A DNA stretch of 38,175 bases from Lachnoclostridium sp. UBA2905. GTDB taxonomy: Bacteria > Bacillota > Clostridia > Lachnospirales > Lachnospiraceae. Made by a program: the position numbers and the translations under genes. The stretch is from contig DEDL01000018.1 in assembly GCA_002349525.1 (NCBI GenBank), positions 155,905 through 194,079 of the forward strand, read 5' to 3'. The notes below the pieces were generated by a model that saw only the letters and a list, made by a program, of their open reading frames with translations, ran no database searches and was not told where the DNA came from. This document shows positions 1 to 9,300 of this stretch, one piece after another. Position 1 is the stretch's first letter. Every line of letters begins with the position of its first letter.

Positions 1-1713
1 GCAAAACCTGGTGAAGGTGGACACCTTCCTGGAGGAAAGGTTTATCCTTGGATTGCAAAGACAAGACATTCAACACCAGGTGTAAGTCTTATATCTCCAC
101 CACCACATCATGATATCTATTCAATTGAGGACCTTGCTCAGTTGATATACGACCTTAAAAATGCAAACAGAGATGCAAGAATATCAGTTAAGCTTGTATC
201 TGAGGCCGGTGTTGGTACAGTTGCAGCCGGTGTTGCAAAAGCCGGTGCAAGAGTAATTCTTATATCAGGTTATGATGGAGGAACAGGCGCTGCACCAAGA
301 AGTTCAATATGTAATGCCGGACTTCCTTGGGAGCTTGGACTTGCTGAAACACAGCAGACACTTATAATGAATGGACTTCGTTCAAAGGTTGTTATAGAAA
401 CAGATGGTAAGCTTATGACAGGACGTGACGTACTTGTTGCTGCACTTCTTGGAGCAGAGGAATATGGTTTTGCCACAGCACCTCTTGTAACAATGGGATG
501 TGTAATGATGAGAGTTTGTAATCTTGATACTTGTCCTGTTGGAGTTGCAACACAGAATCCAGAACTAAGAAAGCGTTTTGCCGGAAAGCCTGAGTATGTT
601 GAAAACTTCATGAAGTTTATTGCCCAGGAACTTCGTGAATATATGGCAAAGCTTGGAATCAGAACGGTAAATGAGCTTGTTGGACGTACAGATCTTTTAA
701 AGGTAAGAGAAGACTGTACACTTAACAATATAAATGGAAGAACAGGAGAACTTGATTATTCTAATATTCTTCTTGATACATTTGCAAAGGAAAAGGTTAA
801 AACATCACTTCCTAATGATTTCTATGATTTCAAACTTAAAGAAACTAAGGATATGTCAGTACTCATTCCTAAGTTTAAAAAGTATTTTGAAGATGGAATC
901 AAGTCATCTGTTGATGTAGATGTAACTAATACAGACAGAACATTTGGTACAATATTTGGTTCAGAGATTACAAAGAAACACGGTGATTCACTTGCTGAGG
1001 ATACATTTGTTGTAAATGCCAAGGGTTCTGGTGGACAGAGCTTTGGTGCATTTATTCCAAAGGGTATGACAATTAATCTTGAAGGTGACAGCAACGACTA
1101 TTTTGGTAAGGGCCTTTCGGGCGGAAAACTTATTGTTTCACCTTCAAAGAAGAGCACATATAAGGCTGAAGAGAATATTATTATTGGAAATGTTGCCCTT
1201 TATGGTGCTACAAGCGGAAAAGCATTTATTAATGGTATTGCCGGTGAACGTTTCTGTGTAAGAAATTCCGGAGCATATGCCGTTGTAGAGGGTGTTGGAG
1301 ATCATGGATGTGAGTACATGACAGGAGGCCGTGTTGTAGTCCTTGGACAAACAGGAAAGAACTTTGCAGCCGGAATGAGCGGCGGAATTGCCTATGTACT
1401 TGATGTTGACAGAGATTTATATCTTAAACTTAATAAAGGACTTGTTTCAATGGAGCCGGTTACAGATAAATACGATGTACTTGAGCTTAAGGCAATGATT
1501 AAAGAGCATGTTGATGCAACAGGTTCAGAGCTTGGAACAAGAATTCTTGAAAACTTCTCTCAGTACCTTACTGAGTTCAAGAAGATAATACCTCATGATT
1601 ATCAGGAAATGCTTCAGACAATAGCATTGATGGAAGAAAGAGGTTTAAGTAACGAACAGGCACAGATTGAAGCATTCTATGAGAATAAACGTAGAAAACA
1701 AAGTGCACAGTAA
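1..1713 (+). CDS. gltB: Glutamate synthase (GOGAT) large subunit, C-terminal part (5' end outside window)
   Basis: The frame is open from the first base of the window, so this is the C-terminal 570 residues of a protein of about 1500. It makes two glutamates from 2-oxoglutarate and glutamine with the GltD subunit in the cytoplasm. The fragment opens inside the FMN-binding synthase domain (PGEGGHLPGGKV near its start). The three cysteines of the 3Fe-4S cluster are seen in CVMMRVCNLDTCPVG (C-x5-C-x4-C) around bases 499-540. The C-terminal third is the glycine-rich beta-helix domain, with repeated GG patterns at about 950-1400. The N-terminal glutaminase domain is not in the window. gltD follows after 21 bases, so the two are co-transcribed. 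Confidence 0.97.
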   Translation, partial: AKPGEGGHLPGGKVYPWIAKTRHSTPGVSLISPPPHHDIYSIEDLAQLIYDLKNANRDARISVKLVSEAGVGTVAAGVAKAGARVILISGYDGGTGAAPRSSICNAGLPWELGLAETQQTLIMNGLRSKVVIETDGKLMTGRDVLVAALLGAEEYGFATAPLVTMGCVMMRVCNLDTCPVGVATQNPELRKRFAGKPEYVENFMKFIAQELREYMAKLGIRTVNELVGRTDLLKVREDCTLNNINGRTGELDYSNILLDTFAKEKVKTSLPNDFYDFKLKETKDMSVLIPKFKKYFEDGIKSSVDVDVTNTDRTFGTIFGSEITKKHGDSLAEDTFVVNAKGSGGQSFGAFIPKGMTINLEGDSNDYFGKGLSGGKLIVSPSKKSTYKAEENIIIGNVALYGATSGKAFINGIAGERFCVRNSGAYAVVEGVGDHGCEYMTGGRVVVLGQTGKNFAAGMSGGIAYVLDVDRDLYLKLNKGLVSMEPVTDKYDVLELKAMIKEHVDATGSELGTRILENFSQYLTEFKKIIPHDYQEMLQTIALMEERGLSNEQAQIEAFYENKRRKQSAQ

Positions 1714-1734
1714 TGGGAAAGTGAGGGAATAGTT

Positions 1735-3186
1735 ATGGGAAAACCAACAGGATTTTTAGAATATGAAAGAGTAAATAATGTATCAACTGCACCACTTAAA
1801 CGTATAAAAGATTTTGATGAATTTCATATTCCTCTTTCAGAAGAGGAAAGAAGAATTCAGGGTGCAAGATGTATGGATTGTGGAGTTCCATTTTGCCAGT
1901 CAGGAATGATGATTGGCGGTATGGCATCAGGATGTCCTCTTAATAACCTTATTCCTGAATGGAATGATCTTATATATAACAATAACCTTGAAGAGGCATT
2001 ATCAAGACTTACAAAAACCAATTCATTTCCTGAATTTACTTCAAGAGTGTGCCCTGCTCCTTGTGAAGCAGCCTGCACATGTGGTTTAAATGATAAGCCG
2101 GTCACTATTAAGGAAAATGAGAATGCTATTATAGAGTATGGCTTTGAAAAAGGACTTATTAAAGCTTGTCCACCTAAGGTCAGAACAGATAAGAAGATTG
2201 CCATAATAGGTTCCGGAGCATCTGGTCTTGCCTGCGCAGCTTCTCTTAATAAGCGTGGTCATCATGTAACAGTATTTGAGCGTTCAGACAGACCGGGAGG
2301 ACTGCTTATGTATGGCATTCCTAACATGAAGCTTGAAAAGAGTGTAATTGAACGTAGAATTAATTTGATGAAGGAAGAAGGCATTGTATTTAAAACTGGT
2401 GTTAATGTTGGTGTAGATATTAAGGCCGAAGATCTTAAAAAAGAATTTGATGCAGTTGTCCTTTGCTGTGGTGCATCCCATCCAAGAAATATCAATGCTC
2501 CTGGAAGAGAAGCAAAGGGAATATATTTTGCAGTTGATTTTCTTACAAGGGCAACCAAGCATGTTTTAAATAAATCATTTAAAGATTTTTATGATGCCAA
2601 AGATAAGAATGTAATTGTAATCGGTGGTGGAGATACAGGAAATGACTGCGTAGGAACATCAATCAGAATGGGTTGTAAATCAATAATGCAGCTTGAAATG
2701 ATGCCAAAGGCTCCTGAGTGCAGACGAGAAAATAATCCTTGGCCTGAATGGCCTAAGATTCTTAAGACTGATTATGGTCAGGAAGAGGCTATTGCAGTAT
2801 TTGGACATGATCCAAGACTCTACCAGACAACAGTAAAAGAATTCATTGCCGATAAAACAGGCAAGCTTATAAAGGTTAAAACAGTTGGACTTGATTCTTC
2901 ATTCAAGGAGATTCCTGACAGTGAAAAAGAATATCCTGCAGACATTGTTCTTATTGCAGCAGGTTTCCTTGGCTCAGAGGAATACGTTTATAATGATTTT
3001 AAGGTAAAAGTAACACAGAGAACAAACGTACTTACAGAAGCAGGAAGCTATAAAACATCTGAGGACAAGGTGTTTACTGCCGGAGATATGCATAGAGGCC
3101 AGTCACTTATTGTATGGGCAATACGTGAGGGCAGGGAAGCTGCAAAGGAAGTTGACAAATATCTGCTTGGATACACTAATTTATAA
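1735..3186 (+). CDS. gltD: Glutamate synthase small subunit (NADPH-oxidising, FAD/Fe-S)
   Basis: The 483-residue protein passes electrons from NAD(P)H to the GltB subunit. The N-terminus has two cysteine groups for 4Fe-4S clusters, CMDCGVPFC and, further on, CPAPCEAACTCG. An FAD-binding IIGSGASGLACA motif lies near residue 156 and is followed by ERSDRPGGLLMYGIP. A second dinucleotide motif, VIVIGGGDTGNDC, near residue 297 binds NADPH. The C-terminal FTAGDMHRGQSLIVWAI closes the FAD site. Length matches the family. A GAGGGA ribosome site precedes ATG 1735. Together with gltB it forms the GOGAT operon; a promoter follows before the next gene. Confidence 0.97.
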   Translation: MGKPTGFLEYERVNNVSTAPLKRIKDFDEFHIPLSEEERRIQGARCMDCGVPFCQSGMMIGGMASGCPLNNLIPEWNDLIYNNNLEEALSRLTKTNSFPEFTSRVCPAPCEAACTCGLNDKPVTIKENENAIIEYGFEKGLIKACPPKVRTDKKIAIIGSGASGLACAASLNKRGHHVTVFERSDRPGGLLMYGIPNMKLEKSVIERRINLMKEEGIVFKTGVNVGVDIKAEDLKKEFDAVVLCCGASHPRNINAPGREAKGIYFAVDFLTRATKHVLNKSFKDFYDAKDKNVIVIGGGDTGNDCVGTSIRMGCKSIMQLEMMPKAPECRRENNPWPEWPKILKTDYGQEEAIAVFGHDPRLYQTTVKEFIADKTGKLIKVKTVGLDSSFKEIPDSEKEYPADIVLIAAGFLGSEEYVYNDFKVKVTQRTNVLTEAGSYKTSEDKVFTAGDMHRGQSLIVWAIREGREAAKEVDKYLLGYTNL

Positions 3187-3204
3187 TAATTTTATAAAAT
3201 TATT
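3185..3204 (+). terminator. Weak AT-only palindrome after gltD
   Basis: AATAATTTTATAAAATTATT is a perfect 20-base palindrome that begins inside the gltD stop codon and is followed by TTCATAA. It has no G-C pairs and no clean U tract, so it is at best a weak terminator. Its position between gltD and the next promoter is the only support. Confidence 0.3.
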
Positions 3205-3214
3205 TCATAAACCG

Positions 3215-3242
3215 TGAATTAACTTGAGTTATGTGGTATAAT
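3215..3242 (+). promoter_or_regulatory. Extended -10 promoter before the glutamine synthetase homologue
   Basis: TGGTATAAT at 3234-3242 is a consensus -10 with an extended TGn element. The -35 is poor (TGAATT at 3215-3220, spacing 16), as is usual for extended -10 promoters. Transcription would start about 20 bases before the ATG at 3271, leaving a leader too short for a riboswitch. Confidence 0.6.
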
Positions 3243-3270
3243 GTCTTGAATTTGAAAGGGGAATAATCAG

Positions 3271-4557
3271 ATGGCTAAATATACTCGTGAAGAGATATTG
3301 GAAATAGTTCAGGATGAAGATGTAGAATTTATAAGGCTCCAGTTTGTGGATATATATGGAATTATTAAAAATATGGCTGTAACTGCATGTCAGTTACAGC
3401 GTATCCTTAATAATGAAGTAACCTTTGACTGTGGAGTTATTGAAGGTATAGAGAGTAAGAATCTTTCAAAACTTATTCTTGAGCCGGACATTAATACATT
3501 TGCCATTTTTCCTTGGAGACCTCAGAATAACCGTGTTGCAAGGTTTATTTGTGATGTCAAAAAAATGGATGGAACACCTTTTGAAAATGATCCAAGAGGC
3601 GTCCTTAAAAATGTACTTAGAAAAGCAGCGAAGGATGGTTACTTCTTTAATGTTGGACCGGAACTTGAGTTTTTCCTTTTTGATACTGATGAAAAAGGTG
3701 ATCCTACAACTACTACTAATGAAAAAGGAACAATATTTGATGTTGGTCCGGTTGATCATGGTGAGAATGCAAGAAGAGATATGGTTCTCTCACTTTCAGA
3801 TATGGGATTTGAAATTGAGGCGTCATATCATTCTGATGAAGCAGCCCAGCACCAGATAGATTTTAAATATGATTCACCGCTTAATACAGCTGATAATATT
3901 ATGACATTCAAACTGGCGGTTCATACTGTTGCCAGAAGACATGGACTTCATGCAACATTTATGCCAAAACCAAGAACTGACCTTAATGGTTCAGGTATGC
4001 ATACCCATATTACAATATATAAGGATGGCAATAATATCTTTGCCGGTGATTCAGAGGGAGCATCAAGTACTCTTGGCTATTCATTTATGGCAGGAATACT
4101 TAAGCATCTTCCAGGTATGATGCTTATCAGTAATCCACTTATTAATTCATATAAGCGTCTTTATAAGCTTCTTGAAAAGATGGTTGCATATAACTGTCAG
4201 GAAGGTGAAAGATATGCTGTACTGCAGATGACTGATATAGGAAGAATGGGAGCAGGACTTGTTCTTAGAACTCCTGATGCAGCATGCAATCCGTATCTCA
4301 TGCTTGCAAGTGTTATATCAGCGGGTCTTGACGGAATTGCCAATAATATGAAGCTTGATTTTGGTGATGATTATGTAAAGGGACTTCCACTTACTCTTGA
4401 GGAAGCAATAGATGCATTTGAAAAGGACAAGTTTATACAGTCTGTACTTGGAAAATGTATGTCCGAAAAGATATTATCACAGAAAAAGAAAGAATGGGAT
4501 GAATACTGCAGACAGGTTACTTCATGGGAGATAGATAAGTACCTTGACAGGATTTAA
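3271..4557 (+). CDS. glnA: Glutamine synthetase family protein, active-site degenerate
   Basis: This 428-residue protein is a type I glutamine synthetase homologue along its whole length: beta-grasp N-terminus, GPELEFFLF (E131, E133), NGSGMH (N239-H244), NSYKRL, and NPYLMLA. GlnA normally condenses glutamate and ammonia with ATP. Here key residues are changed. By Salmonella numbering, metal ligands E212, E220 and E357 read S188, Q195 and V331; ATP-site R344 reads Q319; the DGSS loop reads DCGV. Retained are D50 (D53), E129/E131, H269 (H244), R321, E327 (E302), R339 and R359. The segment between NSYKRL and NPYL has the normal length but little identity, and about 15 residues are missing before the C-terminal helices (428 versus about 443). 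The frame is intact with a GGGG ribosome site. It may be a paralogue with a regulatory role or altered substrate; glutamine synthetase activity is doubtful. Confidence 0.85.
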   Translation: MAKYTREEILEIVQDEDVEFIRLQFVDIYGIIKNMAVTACQLQRILNNEVTFDCGVIEGIESKNLSKLILEPDINTFAIFPWRPQNNRVARFICDVKKMDGTPFENDPRGVLKNVLRKAAKDGYFFNVGPELEFFLFDTDEKGDPTTTTNEKGTIFDVGPVDHGENARRDMVLSLSDMGFEIEASYHSDEAAQHQIDFKYDSPLNTADNIMTFKLAVHTVARRHGLHATFMPKPRTDLNGSGMHTHITIYKDGNNIFAGDSEGASSTLGYSFMAGILKHLPGMMLISNPLINSYKRLYKLLEKMVAYNCQEGERYAVLQMTDIGRMGAGLVLRTPDAACNPYLMLASVISAGLDGIANNMKLDFGDDYVKGLPLTLEEAIDAFEKDKFIQSVLGKCMSEKILSQKKKEWDEYCRQVTSWEIDKYLDRI

Positions 4558-4570
4558 CATAATCGGATGA

Positions 4571-4592
4571 AGGCAGATTTTGTTATCTGCTT
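4571..4592 (+). promoter_or_regulatory. Hexaloop hairpin before the ANTAR gene
   Basis: GCAGAT and ATCTGC (4573-4578 and 4585-4590) form a perfect stem closing the six-base loop TTTGTT, extended by a G-U and an A-U pair. ANTAR proteins bind paired hairpins with hexaloops that carry A at position 1 and G at position 4; this loop has the G but not the A, and I see no convincing second hairpin. There is no T run, so it is not a terminator. An RNA target of the next gene's product is possible but unproven. Confidence 0.3.
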
Positions 4593-4654
4593 TGATCAGA
4601 TTTGTATGGTAGAAGGGTAGTTACTAATTCTAATCCTTGCGGGAGGTAACTGGC

Positions 4655-5191
4655 ATGTTAAGCATAATTGTCGCTTTTCCAAAGATTGAAGATGCATTAA
4701 AAATAAAAAAACTACTGAATAAAAATGGATATGAAACAGTTTACACATTTAACAATGCCACTCAGGTAATTGAATTAGCTAATTCACTTGAGAGTGGTGT
4801 TGTTTTGTGCGGTTATAAACTTGCTGATATGGTATACGTCGAATTATATGGATATCTGCCGAAAAATTTTACAATGATGTTAGTTGCTTCTCCAGCAATA
4901 CTCGACAGATGCTTTGAAAGTGATATAATATGTGTAGCGATGCCGTTAAAACTAAATGTTCTTATTAGTTCATTAGAAAATGCAATTGCAATTCAGAGGA
5001 GAAAATATAAGAAGAACAAGCCTAAAGAAAGAACTGCCGAGCAGCAGAAGGTAATAGATGAAGCCAAGGCTTTACTTATGTCTGAACATAATATGTCAGA
5101 GAATGATGCTCACAGATATATACAGAAAATCAGTATGGACAGTGGTAATTCCCTCAGCGAAACAGCTGAGATGATCTTACTGCTTAAATAG
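4655..5191 (+). CDS. ANTAR-domain antiterminator with degenerate receiver domain (NitR/NasT-like)
   Basis: The 178-residue protein has a response-regulator-like N-terminal domain (1-115) and a C-terminal ANTAR RNA-binding domain (about 120-175) with VIDEAKALLM and SENDAHRYIQKIS, the usual three-helix pattern. ANTAR proteins bind hairpins in nascent mRNA and prevent termination, often in nitrogen genes. The receiver is atypical: the strand that should carry the phosphorylated aspartate reads VVLCGYKLADM, with G where D is expected, and the N-terminal acidic pair is missing. The start is ATG 4655 because GGGAGG lies at 4641-4646; the in-frame TTG at 4637 is upstream of that site. It follows the glutamine synthetase homologue by 97 bases, as in clostridial glnA-nitR pairs. 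Confidence 0.88.
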   Translation: MLSIIVAFPKIEDALKIKKLLNKNGYETVYTFNNATQVIELANSLESGVVLCGYKLADMVYVELYGYLPKNFTMMLVASPAILDRCFESDIICVAMPLKLNVLISSLENAIAIQRRKYKKNKPKERTAEQQKVIDEAKALLMSEHNMSENDAHRYIQKISMDSGNSLSETAEMILLLK

Positions 5192-5228
5192 TTTATGATT
5201 TGATATAAATTAATTTTGGAGGTAACAT

Positions 5229-6323
5229 ATGAAAGCATATCTTATTCTTGAAGATGGCACTGTATTTGAAGGTGAAAGTATTGGTGCAAAAAAAGAAGTT
5301 ATAAGTGAAATAGTTTTTAACACATCAATGACAGGTTATCTTGAAGTGTTAACAGATCCAAGCTATGCGGGCCAGTCAGTAGTTATGACATATCCCCTTA
5401 TTGGTAACTATGGTGTATGTCTTTCTGATAAAGAATCAGTTAAAGCATGGCCGGATGCATTTATTGTAAGAGAATTGTCACGTATGCCTAGTAATTTTAG
5501 AAATGAGATGACAATTGAACAGTTTCTTGAAAATAATGATATTCCAGGTATTGCAGGTATTGATACGAGAGCTCTCACAAAGATTCTTCGTAATAAAGGT
5601 ACCATGAATGGAATGATCACAACTGAGAATTACAATATTGATTATGTTATTGATGCAATTAAAAAATATTCAGTTACAGGAGTAGTAAAAAAAGTATCCA
5701 GAGACAGTATTAAAAGATATGTACCGGGTGACCTTGGAACTAACAGTAAGATTGATGTTGAAAAAGAGGTTGCTGTAATTGACGTTGGAACAAAGAATAA
5801 TATTATCAGATGTCTTTTAAAGAGAGGATGCGCGGTTACTGTTTATCCACAGAATTTTAAAGCAAATGAAGTTATTGCCAGCAAACCTGACGGTATTATG
5901 ATTACCAATGGTCCTGGAGATCCTAAGGAATGTGTAGATGTTATAGCCCAGATAAAAGAGCTGTATAATTCAGACATTCCTATTTTTGCAATTTGCCTTG
6001 GTCATCAGCTTATGGCACTTGCTACAGGCGCAGACACAAAGAAAATGAAGTACGGACACAGAGGCGCCAATCATCCGGTAAAGGATCTTGAAACCAACAG
6101 AGTATATATATCATCACAGAACCACGGATATGTTGTTGATGAGGTAAGTCTTGATAAAAATGTATGTGTTCCCGCATTTGTTAATGTAAATGATGGAACA
6201 ATAGAAGGATTGAAATATATTGGAAAGAATATATTTACTGTACAGTTTCATCCTGAAGCATGTGCAGGTCCAAGGGATTCAGAAGTTTTATTCGAAAGAT
6301 TTATTAAGATGATGGAGGATTAA
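5229..6323 (+). CDS. carA: Carbamoyl phosphate synthase small subunit (glutaminase)
   Basis: The 364-residue subunit hydrolyses glutamine and passes ammonia to CarB for carbamoyl phosphate, used in pyrimidine and arginine synthesis. The N-terminal CarA domain (1-150) is followed by a class I amidotransferase domain (about 185-360). The nucleophile is C256 in ICLGHQLMALA; H341 and E343 in FHPEA complete the triad. A GGAGG site precedes ATG 5229. Only four bases separate it from carB, so the two are translated from one message. It may be co-transcribed with the ANTAR gene, since I see no promoter in the 37-base gap. Confidence 0.97.
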   Translation: MKAYLILEDGTVFEGESIGAKKEVISEIVFNTSMTGYLEVLTDPSYAGQSVVMTYPLIGNYGVCLSDKESVKAWPDAFIVRELSRMPSNFRNEMTIEQFLENNDIPGIAGIDTRALTKILRNKGTMNGMITTENYNIDYVIDAIKKYSVTGVVKKVSRDSIKRYVPGDLGTNSKIDVEKEVAVIDVGTKNNIIRCLLKRGCAVTVYPQNFKANEVIASKPDGIMITNGPGDPKECVDVIAQIKELYNSDIPIFAICLGHQLMALATGADTKKMKYGHRGANHPVKDLETNRVYISSQNHGYVVDEVSLDKNVCVPAFVNVNDGTIEGLKYIGKNIFTVQFHPEACAGPRDSEVLFERFIKMMED

Positions 6324-6327
6324 TCAT

Positions 6328-9300
6328 ATGCCTAAATTAGATTATATTAAAAAAGTACTTGTTATTGGTTCCGGCCCTATTGTTATCGGTCAGGCTGCTG
6401 AATTTGATTATGCAGGAACTCAGGCATGCCGTTCTCTTAAGGAGGAGGGTGTAGAGGTTGTACTTATCAACTCCAATCCTGCTACAATTATGACAGATAA
6501 AGATATTGCAGATAAGGTTTATATTGAGCCTCTTGATCCTTCAATTGTAAAAAAAGTAATTGAAAAGGAAAAACCAGACAGCATACTTCCTACCCTTGGT
6601 GGACAGGCAGCTCTTAATATTGCAATGGAGCTTGAAGAAGAAGGATACCTTAAGGAACAGAATGTTAAGCTTATTGGTACTACATCACTTACAATCAAAA
6701 AGGCTGAGGACAGACTTGAATTCAAGAAAACTATGGAAAAGATTGGTGAACCATGCGCAGCCAGTGAAGTAGTTGAAACAGTTGAAGATGCTATAACATT
6801 TACTAACACAATAGGATATCCTGTTGTTGTAAGACCAGCGTATACACTTGGTGGAAGCGGTGGTGGAATTGCCCACGACGAAGAAGAACTGAGGGATATT
6901 TGTGCCAATGGACTTAGACTCAGTCGTGTTTCCCAGTGTCTTATTGAAAGATGTATTGCCGGCTGGAAGGAAATAGAATATGAGGTAATGCGTGATAGCA
7001 ATGGCAACTGTATTACAGTATGTAATATGGAAAATCTTGACCCTGTAGGTGTTCATACAGGAGACAGTATAGTTGTAGCTCCTTCACAGACATTATCTGA
7101 TAAAGAATACCAGATGCTTAGAAGTGCAGCACTTAATATTATTGATGAACTTAAGATTACAGGTGGATGTAATGTTCAGTTTGCTCTTCATCCAACTTCA
7201 TTTGAATATTGTGTAATTGAAGTTAATCCACGTGTAAGCCGTTCATCAGCCCTTGCAAGTAAGGCTACAGGTTATCCTATAGCTAAGGTTGCAGCAAAAA
7301 TTGCACTTGGTTATACTCTTGACGAGATTCCTAATGCAATTACGAAGAAGACATATGCAAGCTTTGAGCCTGCCCTTGACTACGTTGTTGTTAAGATTCC
7401 ACGTCTTCCATTTGATAAGTTTATTAAGGCCAGCAGAAAGCTTACAACACAGATGAAAGCCACCGGAGAAGTAATGAGTATATGTACTAACTTTGAAGGT
7501 GCCCTTATGAAAGCCATTCGTTCCCTTGAACAGCATATTGACTGGCTTGATAATGCTGAATATAAGGAGCTTCCGGACGAGGAAATAGTTGAATTACTTG
7601 AAAGAATTGATGACAGAAGAATATTTGTTGTTGCAGAAGCAATTAGACGAGGAATATCCTTTGAAAAAATTCATAATATTACAAAGATTGATCTTTGGTT
7701 TATTGATAAAATTGCAATTCTTGTTGAAACGGAGAATAAACTCAGAACAAATACTCTTACAAAGGAACTTCTTAGTGAGGCTAAAAGACTTGAATTCCCA
7801 GACAATGTTATTGCAATGCTTAATGGCATGACTACAAATGGCGTTAAGGAGCTTAGAAAATCATTTGGGCTTACAGCATCATTTAAAATGGTTGATACAT
7901 GTGCTGCAGAATTTGAGGCCTCAACTCCATATTATTACAGCTGCTATGGTAGTGAAAATGAAGTGAAGAGCGATTCAGACCGTAAGAAGATTATGGTACT
8001 TGGTTCAGGTCCTATCCGTATCGGACAGGGAGTTGAATTTGATTACTGTTCTGTACACAGCGTATGGGCTCTTGAAGCAAAGGGTTATGAAACTATAATT
8101 GTCAATAATAACCCGGAAACCGTAAGTACAGACTTTGACGTTGCCAATAAGCTCTATTTTGAGCCACTTACACCTGAAGATGTTGAGAATATTGTTGATA
8201 TTGAAAAACCTGATGGAGCAGTAGTTCAGTTTGGTGGACAGACAGCAATTAAGCTTACAGAGGCACTTCTTAAGATGGGTGTTAAGATTCTTGGAACAAG
8301 TGCTGAAAATGTTGATGCTGCTGAAGACAGAGAATTATTTGATGAGATACTTGAACAGTGTAAGATTCCACGTCCTGCAGGTAAAACTGTATTCACTACA
8401 GAGGAGGCTCTTTCCGCTGCCAATGAACTTGGTTATCCTGTGCTTGTACGTCCTTCATATGTACTTGGTGGACAGGGAATGCAGATTGCCATTTCAGATG
8501 AGGATATAACAGAGTTTATGTCAATCATCAACAGATATACACAGGAACATCCTATTCTTGTTGATAAATATCTTATGGGTAAGGAAGTTGAAGTAGATGC
8601 AGTATGTGATGGTAATGACATTCTTATTCCTGGTATTATGGAGCATGTTGAGAGGGCTGGTATCCATTCGGGTGACAGTATTTCTGTATACCCTGCACAG
8701 AGTCTTTCAGAAAAGGTTCAGGATATGCTTGTTGACTACACAGGAAAGCTTGCAAAATCACTTCATGTAATCGGACTCATTAATATTCAGTTTATTGTAT
8801 ATAATGAACAGGTTTATGTAATTGAGGTTAACCCTCGTTCAAGCCGTACTGTTCCATATATAAGTAAGGTAACTGGAATTCCTATTGTTAAGCTTGCATC
8901 ACAGGTTATTCTTGGTGCTTCAATAAGAGAGCTTGGTTATAAACCGGGACTTCAGAAAAAGTCAGATTATATTGCAATTAAGATGCCTGTATTCTCATTT
9001 GAAAAGCTTCGTGGTGCAGAGATAAGTCTTGGACCTGAGATGAAGTCAACAGGAGAATGTCTTGGTATTGCCAAAGACTTTAATGAGGCCTTGTATAAGT
9101 CTTTCCTTGGAGCAGGAATTAAGCTTCCTAAACATAAGAAAATGATTCTTACTGTTCAGGATAACGAAAAGTATGAATGTATAAGCGTTGCAAAACGTTT
9201 CAAGGCTCTTGGTTATGAAATATATTCAACACGTGGAACCTACAAATATCTTAAGGAACAGGGAGTTGACGTGGTTTGTGTCAATAAAATAGAACAGGCT

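Noticed and set aside
4159..4290. Frameshift in the glutamine synthetase homologue explaining the divergent stretch
   Set aside because: Neither other phase gives the canonical GYEAP...NRSPLIRIP sequence, the segment has exactly the normal length, and substitutions also occur elsewhere in the protein.
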